A model generated the notes under the pieces. It ran no database searches. It saw nothing but the letters and a program-made list of their open reading frames with translations, and was not told the DNA's origin. A stretch of DNA of 64,000 nucleotides from Noviherbaspirillum autotrophicum. GTDB taxonomy: Bacteria; Pseudomonadota; Gammaproteobacteria; Burkholderiales; Burkholderiaceae_D. Shown in pieces: positions 35,551 to 44,437 of the stretch (its first letter is position 1; each line of letters starts with the position of its first letter). The stretch is taken from the NCBI RefSeq assembly GCF_000818395.1, contig NZ_JWJG01000028.1:2275185-2339184 (forward strand), given 5' to 3'. The position numbers and the translations under genes were made by a program.

Positions 35551-36183
35551 ATGAACGCCACCGCGATGACGCTGTACTACTCCCCGGGCGCCTGCTCACT
35601 CGCGCCGCACATCCTTCTGGAAGAAACGGACGCCGATTACCGCCTGGTGGAAGTGAGCGTGGCGAAAGGGCAGACGCAGGAAGAGGCATTCCTCAAGATG
35701 AATCCGAAGGGGCGGGTTCCGGTGCTTACAAGCGACGGCCACACGCTTACCGAAGTGCCGGCCATTTGCTGGTACATCGGCGCAACCGGCAAGGGGCTCA
35801 TTCCGGAGGATGTGCTGTTGCGCGCGCGCGTGCTGGAATGGTTCAACTGGCTGTCGGGGACGCTGCATGCAGTCGCATTTGGCGGCAAATGGCGGCCGCA
35901 GCGTTTCGTCAAGGACGCCGCGCTGTTTGGCGAGGTGCAGGCGCGCGCCGACGACAACCTGCGTGACGGCTTCGCTTACATCGAAGCGCGCATGGCTGGG
36001 CGGCAGTGGGCGGTGGGAGAAGAGTACGGTGTGGTCGATCCGTATCTCTTTGTCTTTTACAACTGGGCCAGATCGATCGGCGCCGATGTGCCCCAGGCCT
36101 ATCCTGCCTGGCACGCGCATGCCAGACGCATCGCTGCACGCGACGCGGTCAGGCGCGCCTGCGAGCAGGAAGGCCTGCGATAA
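35551..36183 (+). CDS. Glutathione S-transferase family protein
   Basis: The product is 210 residues. LYYSPGACSLAPHILLEE is the beta-class GST N-terminus, with Cys14 and Ser15 at the usual glutathione site, and NPKGRVPVL and EVPAICWYIG follow. The helical C-terminal domain is complete. AAGGGAC lies 5 bases before the ATG. It follows the DUF2917 gene by 55 bases. Confidence 0.9.
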   Translation: MNATAMTLYYSPGACSLAPHILLEETDADYRLVEVSVAKGQTQEEAFLKMNPKGRVPVLTSDGHTLTEVPAICWYIGATGKGLIPEDVLLRARVLEWFNWLSGTLHAVAFGGKWRPQRFVKDAALFGEVQARADDNLRDGFAYIEARMAGRQWAVGEEYGVVDPYLFVFYNWARSIGADVPQAYPAWHAHARRIAARDAVRRACEQEGLR

Positions 36184-36199
36184 ACGAAATCCAGCGGAT

Positions 36200-36223
36200 C
36201 CCGGCGCATACAAACGCGCCGGG
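36200..36223. terminator. Hairpin between convergent GST and phosphoribosyltransferase genes
   Basis: CCCGGCGC and GCGCCGGG form an 8-bp stem with an 8-base loop in the 47-base gap between the two convergent stop codons. There is no T-run on either strand. Confidence 0.45.
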
Positions 36224-36230
36224 CGGCTTG

Positions 36231-37073
36231 TCAGGCGCCGGCATTTTTGGGCGCCTGCGGATGGCCCGCGACCAGCCGCGCCGAATCCGGCGGCAGGCCG
36301 TCGCGCGACGCATCGGGCGGCACGGCGTCGAGCTCCGAGCCCACGCCGAGTTCGGGGATCGGGCCATGCGCCGGGCGCGCCTGCGGGTCGTGGTCATGCT
36401 CGTGCCCGGGCCGGATCGATGCCGCATTGAGCAGGTCGACCACTTCCTCGTCGCTGGTCTGGTCGAACTTGTCATAGTAGAGGCTGACGGCGCGGAACCA
36501 GTCGGGCACCAGCAGGCAGATGCCTTCGTCGACATGCGGCTCGCCGCGCAGGCTCGCCAGGCTGTCGGCCGGCGCTACCGGCACGGCGAAGATCAGGCGC
36601 GCGACGCCGGCTTGCGACAGCGCGACCAGCGCGGTCTTGAGGGTGGCGCCGGTGGCGATGCCGTCGTCGACCACGATGACGGTGCGGCCTTCGACTGGCA
36701 CCGGCGCGCGCGCGCCGCAATAGAGCGCGCGGCGCCGCTCGATCTCGGCCAGCTGGCGTTGCTGCTCCGCCTCGATATAGCCCGGCGGCGGCTTGATCTG
36801 CTGCACGATGTCGTCGTTGAGGATGCATTGCGGATGCTGTCCATCCACCACCGCGCCCAGGCCCAGCTCGGCATGGCCGGGCGCGCCGATCTTGCGCACG
36901 ATGAGCACATCGAGCGGCGCGTCCAGCGCGCGCGCCACTTCATAGCCGACCGGCACGCCGCCGCGCGGCAGGGCCAGCACGACCGGCTCTTCATCCTTCA
37001 GGTGCATCAGCGCTGCCGCCAAGTGGCGGCCCGCTTCGTGGCGGTCCCGGAATGTGGTGTAGTCATAGCTCAT
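36231..37073 (-). CDS. Phosphoribosyltransferase domain protein
   Basis: The product is 280 residues. VIVVDDGIATGAT (about 132) is the PRPP-binding loop of type I phosphoribosyltransferases, and VLALPRGGVPVGYEVA is typical of the free-standing family often found with dienelactone-hydrolase-like partners. ATG at 37073 has AAGGA 8 bases upstream; ATG at 37079 is an alternative. The C-terminal 60 residues are Pro/Asp/His-rich and low complexity. It follows the hydrolase gene by 19 bases on the same strand. Substrate base is unknown. Confidence 0.88.
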   Translation of the reverse strand: MSYDYTTFRDRHEAGRHLAAALMHLKDEEPVVLALPRGGVPVGYEVARALDAPLDVLIVRKIGAPGHAELGLGAVVDGQHPQCILNDDIVQQIKPPPGYIEAEQQRQLAEIERRRALYCGARAPVPVEGRTVIVVDDGIATGATLKTALVALSQAGVARLIFAVPVAPADSLASLRGEPHVDEGICLLVPDWFRAVSLYYDKFDQTSDEEVVDLLNAASIRPGHEHDHDPQARPAHGPIPELGVGSELDAVPPDASRDGLPPDSARLVAGHPQAPKNAGA

Positions 37074-37092
37074 TTTCATCTTCCTTTCCTGT

Positions 37093-37743
37093 CTATGCGG
37101 CTGGCAGGTGGCGCACAAACCACCCGGCGGCCAGGGCCAGCACCTGCGCGAGCGTGCCCGCTTCTTCGAACAGATGGGTGGCGCCGGGAACGATCGTCAG
37201 CTCCTTGTCGCAGTTCAGCTGCGCGAACGCCTGCTTGTTGAGTTCGATCACCTGGGTATCGAGGCCGCCGACGATCAGCAGCGTCGGCGCGCGTACCCGG
37301 GCCAGTGCCGGGCCGGCCAAGTCGGGGCGGCCACCGCGCGAGACGACAGCGCCGACATTGACCGTGCGCTCGGCGGCCGCCACCAGCGCCGCGCCGGCAC
37401 CGGTGCTGGCGCCAAAGTAGCCGATCGGCAGCTGTCCAATGTCGCGCTGCTGCCGCGCCCAGCGCGTGGCATCGAGCAGGCGCGACGCCAGCAGGGGAAT
37501 GTCGAAGACCTTGGCGCGGTCGTCTTCTTCGTCCGGGCGCAGCAAATCGAGCAGCAGCGTGGCCAGCCCGGCTTGCCGCAGGCCGGAAGCCACATAATTG
37601 TTGCGGGGACTGTGGCGGCCGCTGCCGCTGCCGTGCGCAAACAGGACCAGGCCCTGCGGAGCGCCGTTCATGCCAAGCAAGCCTTCCAGGCCGATCGGTT
37701 CGATGCGAACCGCTTGCACGTCACCCATGGGAGAACTCATCAT
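37093..37743 (-). CDS. Dienelactone hydrolase-like alpha/beta hydrolase
   Basis: The product is 216 residues. GLVLFAHGSGSGRHSPRN, the nucleophile elbow FGASTGAG (Ser113), LLIVGGLDTQV and PGATHLFEE supply a complete Ser-Asp-His triad. In some bacteria this domain is fused to the phosphoribosyltransferase encoded next door; here they are two genes. It is a clear paralogue of the nucleophile-less protein at 20015-20668. Start is one of two tandem ATGs, with GAGG upstream. Confidence 0.88.
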   Translation of the reverse strand: MMSSPMGDVQAVRIEPIGLEGLLGMNGAPQGLVLFAHGSGSGRHSPRNNYVASGLRQAGLATLLLDLLRPDEEDDRAKVFDIPLLASRLLDATRWARQQRDIGQLPIGYFGASTGAGAALVAAAERTVNVGAVVSRGGRPDLAGPALARVRAPTLLIVGGLDTQVIELNKQAFAQLNCDKELTIVPGATHLFEEAGTLAQVLALAAGWFVRHLPAA

Positions 37744-38032
37744 GCATACCTCGGCTTTCTCGCGCCAGCCCATCGGAAGCGAGTCCGCCAAGGGTGCTGC
37801 CGCGGTTCAACAAATTTCACGCATCACGTTTTCTTTTTGAGTTTTTAATACACGTTATATCCTGGGATTGGCGCTGGCAATGCACAATGGTTCTATCCAT
37901 TTCGCGGCCGCGATAGCGAACATGAAAGCAAGCCCGGTTCTTGCCTGTAAGCTGGCTCGCGTCATCTGCGATGCCGAGCTGCCGGCGGCGGGGGGGCGAC
38001 CTTTTTCGATTCCAGGCGAAAGGAATTTCTTC

Positions 38033-38920
38033 ATGCAGATCGTCGACGAGAGGGGCCGCGCCGTATTGCGCCATCCGATGGCATTCGTGATCCGGTCGCT
38101 CAAGGCCTTCCGCGCCAACCAGGGCCTGCTGCTGGCCGGCGCCGTGGCCTACTATGCGCTGCTGTCGATCGTGCCGCTCTTGATCGTCACCGTCATCGCG
38201 CTATCCCACGTCATCGACCGCGCCGAACTGTTGCAGACGCTCGGCCGCTACCTGGAGTGGCTGATCCCGGGACAGTCGAAGGCCGTGGTGGCGGAACTCG
38301 ATCATTTTCTTGCTTATCGCGAAGTGATCGGGCGGGTACTACTGGTGACATTGCTGTTCTTCAGTTCGCTGGCATTCACCGTGCTGGAAAACGCCATGTC
38401 GGTGATCTTCTTCCATCGCGTGGCGATCAGGCGCCGCCATTTCCTGGTGTCGGCCGTGCTGCCGTACTGCTACATCCTGTTCCTCGGCCTGGGCCTGCTG
38501 CTGGTCACGCTGGTGTCGGGCAGCTTGCAGGCGATTGGACAGGAAACTATCGATTTCCTCGGGCACCGCTGGTCGCTGCAGGGCGTCTCCGGCGCGCTGC
38601 TTTACCTGCTCGGGCTGGGTGGGGAAATCCTGGTGCTGACCTCGGTGTATGTGGTGATGCCGGTCGGCCGGCTGTCGGTGCGGCGCGCGCTGATCGGCGG
38701 CGTGACCGCGGCCCTGCTGTGGGAAGTGACGCGCCATGTGCTGGTGTGGTACTTCGCGACGCTGTCGCAAGTCAGCGTCGTCTACGGATCGCTCACGACC
38801 GCGATCGTGGTGCTGCTGACGCTGGAAGTGGCCGCGACCTTGCTCCTGTTCGGCGCCCAGGTCATCGCCGAATACGAGCGTGGCAGCGACGGCCAGCCGC
38901 CGCAGGAGGCGGAGCTATGA
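38033..38920 (+). CDS. YihY/BrkB-family inner-membrane protein
   Basis: The product is 295 residues with six hydrophobic helices. AGAVAYYALLSIVPLLIVTV and the C-terminal VYGSLTTAIVVLLTLEVAATLLLFGAQVIAEYER are diagnostic of the YihY (formerly RNase BN/BrkB) family. Function of the family is unsettled. AAAGGA lies about 8 bases upstream of the ATG at 38033. A longer open frame upstream has no family likeness. Confidence 0.9.
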   Translation: MQIVDERGRAVLRHPMAFVIRSLKAFRANQGLLLAGAVAYYALLSIVPLLIVTVIALSHVIDRAELLQTLGRYLEWLIPGQSKAVVAELDHFLAYREVIGRVLLVTLLFFSSLAFTVLENAMSVIFFHRVAIRRRHFLVSAVLPYCYILFLGLGLLLVTLVSGSLQAIGQETIDFLGHRWSLQGVSGALLYLLGLGGEILVLTSVYVVMPVGRLSVRRALIGGVTAALLWEVTRHVLVWYFATLSQVSVVYGSLTTAIVVLLTLEVAATLLLFGAQVIAEYERGSDGQPPQEAEL

Positions 38921-39216
38921 TTCCTTTGTGCACATTTATTGTGGTTAATTCTGTGGATAAGCAGGGATAAGCTTGCCTATCTCCATGATCTGTAAGGAAA
39001 TTTCCGGGTTGATGAAAATCAGGGCAGGCTTCAAATGATTATTGCGGCGGAAGGGCGGCAAAGTAGCGTGGTTTTACGTTTATTTCTAAAACAGGAATAA
39101 TGTATTTCCTTTAATCATATTTCTCTCGTTCTCCGCAATAGTTAGACTGTGCTTCATCGATGAGCGCCCAGTGCACATCACCGAATCCGAAATAACCTAT
39201 TTTGTGGAGAAAGAAA

Positions 39217-39591
39217 ATGAATGCGAAAAATCTGATTGCCGCCCTTGCCGTGATGACCGCTGCCGGTTCCGCCTTTGCCGAAAGCACCTATCCGTATGTC
39301 GATTTCACCGGCTTTGTATCGACCAAGACCCGTGCCGAAGTCATCGCCGAGATGACCCCGCAGGCAGCCCAGCCGGTGGCGCAGACCGAATGGGTTGATT
39401 TCACCAAGGTTGCGACCGGCAAGACCCGCGCCGAAGTGCGCGCCGAACTGGCGCAAGCCAAGGCGGATGGCCAGCTCGCCCGCAACCAGGAATATGTCGA
39501 CTTCACCCATGTCGCATCGACCAAGAGCCGGGCGCAGGTGCGCGAAGAAATGCAGGCCGCCAGCAATGGCGCCGCAGCGCGCGGCCTGTAA
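39217..39591 (+). CDS. Secreted DUF4148-like protein with three internal repeats
   Basis: The product is 124 residues with a signal peptide ending at AFA (about 20). The mature part is three imperfect repeats, each beginning Tyr/Trp-Val-Asp-Phe-Thr and ending Lys-Thr/Ser-Arg-Ala-x-Val-x-x-Glu-Met/Leu: YVDFTGFVSTKTRAEV, WVDFTKVATGKTRAEV and YVDFTHVASTKSRAQV. This resembles DUF4148 periplasmic proteins of Burkholderiales. It is a single-gene unit with its own strong terminator. Function is unknown. Confidence 0.82.
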   Translation: MNAKNLIAALAVMTAAGSAFAESTYPYVDFTGFVSTKTRAEVIAEMTPQAAQPVAQTEWVDFTKVATGKTRAEVRAELAQAKADGQLARNQEYVDFTHVASTKSRAQVREEMQAASNGAAARGL

Positions 39592-39612
39592 TTGAAGCAC
39601 CAGCCGCATGAC

Positions 39613-39644
39613 ATGCCAGCCGCTTGCTCCGGCTGGCATTTTTT
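39613..39644 (+). terminator. Rho-independent terminator
   Basis: A perfect 10-bp stem (ATGCCAGCCG with its complement) and 7-base loop are followed by a run of six T, 21 bases after the DUF4148-like stop. Confidence 0.93.
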
Positions 39645-39740
39645 ATGGCGTAACTGACACAGTCCGTTCCGATTGTGTGATCGAAGTTCAATCCATCCTT
39701 TACCATTCAGCTTTATTTATTTACAGCAGGAAAGCACGAG

Positions 39741-41150
39741 ATGAGGACCAGACCGGTTTCCGTGGCGCGCGCACTGTCGGCAGGCGTCTTCGCCGCGCTT
39801 GCGTGCGGCCATGCGCTGGCCGAGCCGATCAGCTTTGACGCCGCCTGGGAGCGCGTGCGTGTGGTATCGGACAAGCTCGGCGCAGCGCAGGCTGCCGTCG
39901 AGAGCAGCAACTTGAAAAGCAAGGCCGTGCAGGGCCTGGGCGGCCCGGTGATCAGCCTGTCGGCCGCCGCGCTGGCCTACAACGCCAACCTGTCGGTCGA
40001 CCTCGATCCGGTCAACCGGCGCCTGACCCAGGTCGAGCAGCACTTGCCCGTGCCGCTGCAAAACCTGCCGATCCCCTTGCCCCTGCCGCAGCTGCCGTCG
40101 CGCTACACCTTCAACCAGCACGACACGCTGACCACCTCCACGGTGTCGGCGGTATGGCCGATTTATGCCGGCGGCATCGGCAATGCCACGCGCGGCTTCG
40201 TCAAGGCGCAAGGATACGAGGCGCAGGCCGAGCTGTCGCAGGCCGCGCACGAGCTGGCGTCGCAGCTGGCGCAGCGCTACTTCGGCGCCCAGCTCGCGCT
40301 CAAGGCCGCCGACCTGCGCCAGGCGGCGTTCAAGGATATCGAGCAGCATGACGCGGCGGCCGAGAAAATGCTCAAGGCCGGCGTCATCTCGCGCGTCGAG
40401 CGGCTGCAGGCGCGCACCGCGCTGGAAGAGGCGCGACGCAATGCGGCCAAGGCGAGAAGCGATGCCGACCTGACCTCGGCGGCGCTGGCGCGCATGCTGA
40501 AATCGGCCGCGCCAGTCACGCCGGGCACGCCTCTGTTTGCGATTACCCAGCCGCTGGATCCGGTCGACCATTACATCCAGATCGCCCTGCGCAACCATCC
40601 CGGGCTGGAGAAGGTCGCCGCCAGAAAGGCGCAGGCGCTGAGCCTGCACGAAGGCGACGAGGCGCTGCGCCGCCCGCAGGTGTTCGCCTTCGGCCAAAGC
40701 GAGCTCAAGACATCGGACGCCACCTGGGTGGCCGGCGTGGGCGTGCGCTGGACGCTGTTCGACTCGCTCGACCGCAAGGCGCTGTCGGCGGCCTCCCTGG
40801 AAAAGGTGCGGCAGGCCGAGCTGACCGATGCGCAGGCCAGGAGCGACATCGCGCTCCTGGTGGAAAAGAACTGGCGCGCGGCGGAACAGGCTCGCGTGAA
40901 TTTCGTGTCGCTTGGGCCGTCGGCTGAACTGGCGCAGGAACTGCTCAAGCTGCGCAGCGCCGGCTCGCGCGAGGGCACCAGCACCATGCTGGAGCTGATC
41001 GACGCCGAAATCAACCTGTCCAAGGTGCAGACCGAGCGCGCGCAGTCGGCCTACGAATACGTCGTCGCGCTGGCGGGCCTGCTCGAATCCTGCGGCCTGT
41101 CCGACGAAATGCCCCAATACATCGCCCGTGCCGATGTCAGAATCGACTGA
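39741..41150 (+). CDS. TolC-family outer-membrane efflux protein
   Basis: The product is 469 residues with a signal peptide ending at ALA (about 27). Two long helical repeats (ISFDAAWERVRVVSDKLGAAQAAVESS and the later LDPVDHYIQIALRNHPGLEKVAA) are the TolC/OEP pattern. It would form the outer-membrane channel of the efflux system made with the next three genes. The HlyD gene starts 7 bases after its stop. A Pro-rich loop (about 100-115) is unusual but in frame. Confidence 0.9.
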   Translation: MRTRPVSVARALSAGVFAALACGHALAEPISFDAAWERVRVVSDKLGAAQAAVESSNLKSKAVQGLGGPVISLSAAALAYNANLSVDLDPVNRRLTQVEQHLPVPLQNLPIPLPLPQLPSRYTFNQHDTLTTSTVSAVWPIYAGGIGNATRGFVKAQGYEAQAELSQAAHELASQLAQRYFGAQLALKAADLRQAAFKDIEQHDAAAEKMLKAGVISRVERLQARTALEEARRNAAKARSDADLTSAALARMLKSAAPVTPGTPLFAITQPLDPVDHYIQIALRNHPGLEKVAARKAQALSLHEGDEALRRPQVFAFGQSELKTSDATWVAGVGVRWTLFDSLDRKALSAASLEKVRQAELTDAQARSDIALLVEKNWRAAEQARVNFVSLGPSAELAQELLKLRSAGSREGTSTMLELIDAEINLSKVQTERAQSAYEYVVALAGLLESCGLSDEMPQYIARADVRID

Positions 41151-41157
41151 GGAATCC

Positions 41158-42123
41158 ATGAAAAAAACAAGCGCACTCATTGCGGCTGTGGTTGCCGCCT
41201 TGCTCGCCGGCGGCGGCATCTGGTATGCCTCGCGCCCGGCCCCCGACGTGTTCCAGGGGCAGATGGAAGCGCGCGAAACCGACATCGCGCCTAAGGTCCC
41301 CGGGCGCATCGCGCAGGTGCTGGTCAAGGAGGGCGACAAGGTCGATGTCGGCACCCAGCTCATCGCCATCGACAGCCCGGAAGTGGCCGCCAAGCTGGAG
41401 CAGGCCACCGCGGCGCGCGACGCCGCCCGTGCGGTATCGGCCAAGGCGGAAGCGGGCGCGCGCGCTGAGGAAATCCGCATGGCGCAGGCCAACTGGCAAC
41501 GTGCGCAAGCCGCCGCCGAGCTGGCGCAGAATTCGCTCAAGCGCGTCGAGGCGCTGGCCAAGGAAGGCTTGGTCGCCGACCAGAAGCGTGATGAAGCGCT
41601 GACCAATTACCGTGCCGCGCGCGACCTCGCCGCTGCCGCCCGGGCGCAGTACGACATGGCAAAGTCGGGTGCGCGCACCGAAGACAAGGCCGCCGCCGCC
41701 GCCCAGGCGCGCCAGGTGTCGGGCGTGGTGGCCGAAGTGGAAGCGGCCCGGGCCGAAACCGAACTGAAAAGCCCGGTTGCCGGCGAAGTGGTCAAGGTGT
41801 TCGCGCGCGCCGGCGAGCTCTCGCCGCAGGGCGTGGCGGTGGTCACCGTGGTCGACCTGAAGGACCAGTGGGCGGTGTTCAACGTACGCGAAGACAAGCT
41901 GCAGCGCTTCGCCGAAGGCCGGGAAATCGATGTAGTCATTCCCGCGCTGGGCAGCCGCAAGGCCAGAATGAAGGTCTACTACATCGCGGCCCTGCCGGAT
42001 TTCGCCACCTGGCGCGCCACCCATGCGAACCAGGGCTTCGATGCGCGCACCTTCGAAGTGCGGGCGCGGCCTGCCGCGCCGATCGAGGGCGTGCGGCCGG
42101 GCATGAGCGTCATCGTCCAGTAA
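41158..42123 (+). CDS. HlyD-family periplasmic adaptor
   Basis: The product is 321 residues. One N-terminal membrane helix (about 5-22) is followed by the biotinyl-lipoyl-like motif VPGRIAQVLVKEGDKVDVG, a long coiled-coil hairpin (about 75-190) and the beta-barrel part LKSPVAGEVVKVFARAGEL. It bridges inner-membrane permeases and the TolC-like channel. GAGGA precedes the ATG. The closest known arrangement is the YhiI/YhhJ type. Confidence 0.9.
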   Translation: MKKTSALIAAVVAALLAGGGIWYASRPAPDVFQGQMEARETDIAPKVPGRIAQVLVKEGDKVDVGTQLIAIDSPEVAAKLEQATAARDAARAVSAKAEAGARAEEIRMAQANWQRAQAAAELAQNSLKRVEALAKEGLVADQKRDEALTNYRAARDLAAAARAQYDMAKSGARTEDKAAAAAQARQVSGVVAEVEAARAETELKSPVAGEVVKVFARAGELSPQGVAVVTVVDLKDQWAVFNVREDKLQRFAEGREIDVVIPALGSRKARMKVYYIAALPDFATWRATHANQGFDARTFEVRARPAAPIEGVRPGMSVIVQ

Positions 42124-42128
42124 GCGCG

Positions 42129-43319
42129 ATGCACGCGCATATTTTCCGGGCCAGCCTGCGGCGCGAGTGGCAGCTGCTGTGCCGCCGCCCCTGGGACATC
42201 GCCATGATTTCCTGGGTGCCGCTGCTGTCGGTCGCGCTGATCTGGTGGATATTTTCGGCGGGGATTCCGACCAGGCTGCCGATCGGCGTGTGGAATGCCG
42301 ACCACTCGGCGCTGTCGCGCCAGCTGGTGCGCTTCCTCGACGCCGCACCCGGCCTGCAGGTGGTCGCCCAGTACGATGATGAATTGCAGGTCGAGCACGC
42401 CATGCGCGCCGGGAAGGTGTATGGCGTGGTCGAAATCCCGCGCGAGTTCGCGCGCGACGTCAAGCGCGGCCATGCGGCGCAGGTCACGCTGCTGCACAAC
42501 GCGCAGTTCAGCTCGCATTCCGGCATCATCCAGCGCGACGTGCGCACTGCCGTCGGCACGCTGTCAGCCGGCATCGAGATCGCCGCCCGCAACAAGCGCG
42601 GCGAGCCGGTGCGCGCGGCGAAGCTGGCGGCCGAGCCGATCCGCACAAGCCTGGCCAACCTGTTCAATCCTTCGCTCGACTACCTGCAATTTCTTGGCAT
42701 GGCGCTGATCCCGGCGCTGCTGCATATCTTTGCGATGACGGCCGGCGCATGGTCGGTCGGCGCCGAATTGCGCGACGCGACCATCGGCGACTGGCGCAAC
42801 GCCAGCATGCAAGGGCAGGCGGGAACGTCGTTCTTTGCCGCTCTGCTCGGCAAGCTTTGCGTGCCTTTCCTTTCCCTGAGCCTGGTCGGCGTGTCCGGCC
42901 TGCTCGCCGTGATCATCGCCGGCGGCATGCATCCGGCCGGTTCGCTCGTTTTCACGCTGCTGGCGCTGCTGGCGATGCTGGCACTGTCGATCGCGCTCGG
43001 CGCTGCGGTGGCGGCGGCAACGCGCTCGCTGCGCACCGCCTTGTCGGTGACCGGCATCGTGACCGCGCCGGCCTTCGCCTTCAGCGGTGCGGCGTTCCCG
43101 CTTTCCGCGATGCCGGCCGGTGCCCGCCTGTGGGCCGACAGCCTGCCGTTCACCCACTATCTGCGGGTGCAGGTCGAACAGTTGCAGATGGGCGCGCCGC
43201 TGCGGTATTCGCTGCCGGTGCTGGTGTGGATGCCGGTGGTGGCGCTGGCGCTGCTGGCGCTGGCCGCCCGCGCACTGACGCGGGCGGCGCAGCAGCCGGA
43301 TTCCTGGGGGGCGCGATGA
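42129..43319 (+). CDS. ABC-2-type permease (YhhJ-like), first copy
   Basis: The product is 396 residues. One N-terminal helix (about 24-44), a large periplasmic part (about 45-195) and five C-terminal helices form the ABC-2 membrane architecture. The periplasmic part contains QRDVRTAVGTLSAGIEIAARNK, closely echoed in the next gene. It starts 5 bases after the HlyD stop and overlaps the second permease by ATGA. No nucleotide-binding domain is present. Confidence 0.87.
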   Translation: MHAHIFRASLRREWQLLCRRPWDIAMISWVPLLSVALIWWIFSAGIPTRLPIGVWNADHSALSRQLVRFLDAAPGLQVVAQYDDELQVEHAMRAGKVYGVVEIPREFARDVKRGHAAQVTLLHNAQFSSHSGIIQRDVRTAVGTLSAGIEIAARNKRGEPVRAAKLAAEPIRTSLANLFNPSLDYLQFLGMALIPALLHIFAMTAGAWSVGAELRDATIGDWRNASMQGQAGTSFFAALLGKLCVPFLSLSLVGVSGLLAVIIAGGMHPAGSLVFTLLALLAMLALSIALGAAVAAATRSLRTALSVTGIVTAPAFAFSGAAFPLSAMPAGARLWADSLPFTHYLRVQVEQLQMGAPLRYSLPVLVWMPVVALALLALAARALTRAAQQPDSWGAR

Positions 43320-44437
43320 ACCGCGGCGTTTTCATCCGGGCATGGATCGATACCATGAAGGCGGTGGTGCGCGACAAGGGCGCGCTGCTGTTTCTGGTGG
43401 TGGCGCCCTTGTTCTACGGCTTCTTTTATCCATGGCCGTTTTCCACGCAAGTGGTCACGCGCGTGCCGGTGGCCATCGTCGATCTCGACCAGTCCGGCCT
43501 GTCGCGCCAGATCACGCGCTTCGCGCAAGCCAGTCCGCGCCTCGAGGTAGCGCTGGTGACAGGTGACGAGCGGGCGGCACAGCAGGCACTGTGGAAGGGC
43601 GAGATCGAAGGCTATGCGATCCTGCCCAAGGATTTGAAGCGCAACGTACTGCGCGGTGAGGCCGCGGTGGTGCCGGTCGAGGGCGATGGCGCTTACCTGC
43701 TGCTGAACAAGACGGTGCTGACCGGATTCGCCGAAGCGGTCGGCACCATCTCGGCCGGCATCGAAATCAGGAAGCTGCAAAGCAAGGGGCAGGGTACGCG
43801 CCAGGCAGCCAACAGCCGCAGTCCGCTCAATACGCAAATGGTGGCGCTGTTCAACCCGGATGAAGGCTATGGCAACTATGCAGTGCCAGCGGTGGCGATC
43901 ATCATCATCCAGCAGACGCTGCTGATGGGCGTGGCGCTGCTGGTCGGCACCTGGGCCGAGACTGCCGCGCACCGCGCAGGCACGCGCGTCTGGCTCGGCC
44001 GTATCGCCGCCTTTTCCACCTTCGGCGTATTCATGGGATTGCTGTACCTTGGCTGGATTTTCGCCGTGCACGAGTATCCGCGCGCCGCCAATGTTTGGGG
44101 CGCGGTGCTGCTGCTGTTGCTGTTCATTCCCGCCGTGGCCGCGCTCGGCGCGCTGGCCGGCATCGTCTTCGCCAACCGCGAGCGCGCCATCCAGGTCTTG
44201 CTGTTCACTTCGATCCCGATGGCCTTTCTGTCCGGATTTTCCTGGCCGGGCGAGGCGTTGCCTTATCCACTGCAACTGCTGCGCTGGCTTATTCCAAGTA
44301 CCGCCGGCATTCAGGCATCGCTGCGCCTGAACCAGATGGGCGCAAGCATTGCGGATGTATCCGGCTACCTGGCCCTGCTTGCCGCGCTCGGCGCACTGGG
44401 GGGCACCGTGCTGTGCATCAAGGGCAGGACGCGCTAA
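43316..44437 (+). CDS. ABC-2-type permease (YhhJ-like), second copy
   Basis: The product is 373 residues, the paralogue of the preceding permease (VGTISAGIEIRKLQSKG, then five or six C-terminal helices). The two probably form a heterodimer. Start overlaps the upstream stop. No ABC ATPase gene lies in this operon or in the flanking sequence up to the terminator at 44767, so energy must come from an unlinked ATPase or another source (inference). Confidence 0.87.
   Translation: MNRGVFIRAWIDTMKAVVRDKGALLFLVVAPLFYGFFYPWPFSTQVVTRVPVAIVDLDQSGLSRQITRFAQASPRLEVALVTGDERAAQQALWKGEIEGYAILPKDLKRNVLRGEAAVVPVEGDGAYLLLNKTVLTGFAEAVGTISAGIEIRKLQSKGQGTRQAANSRSPLNTQMVALFNPDEGYGNYAVPAVAIIIIQQTLLMGVALLVGTWAETAAHRAGTRVWLGRIAAFSTFGVFMGLLYLGWIFAVHEYPRAANVWGAVLLLLLFIPAVAALGALAGIVFANRERAIQVLLFTSIPMAFLSGFSWPGEALPYPLQLLRWLIPSTAGIQASLRLNQMGASIADVSGYLALLAALGALGGTVLCIKGRTR

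Noticed and set aside
39717..41606. 629-codon minus-strand open frame
   Set aside because: It is antisense to the TolC and HlyD genes, which have clear family motifs, and shows no ribosome-binding site.
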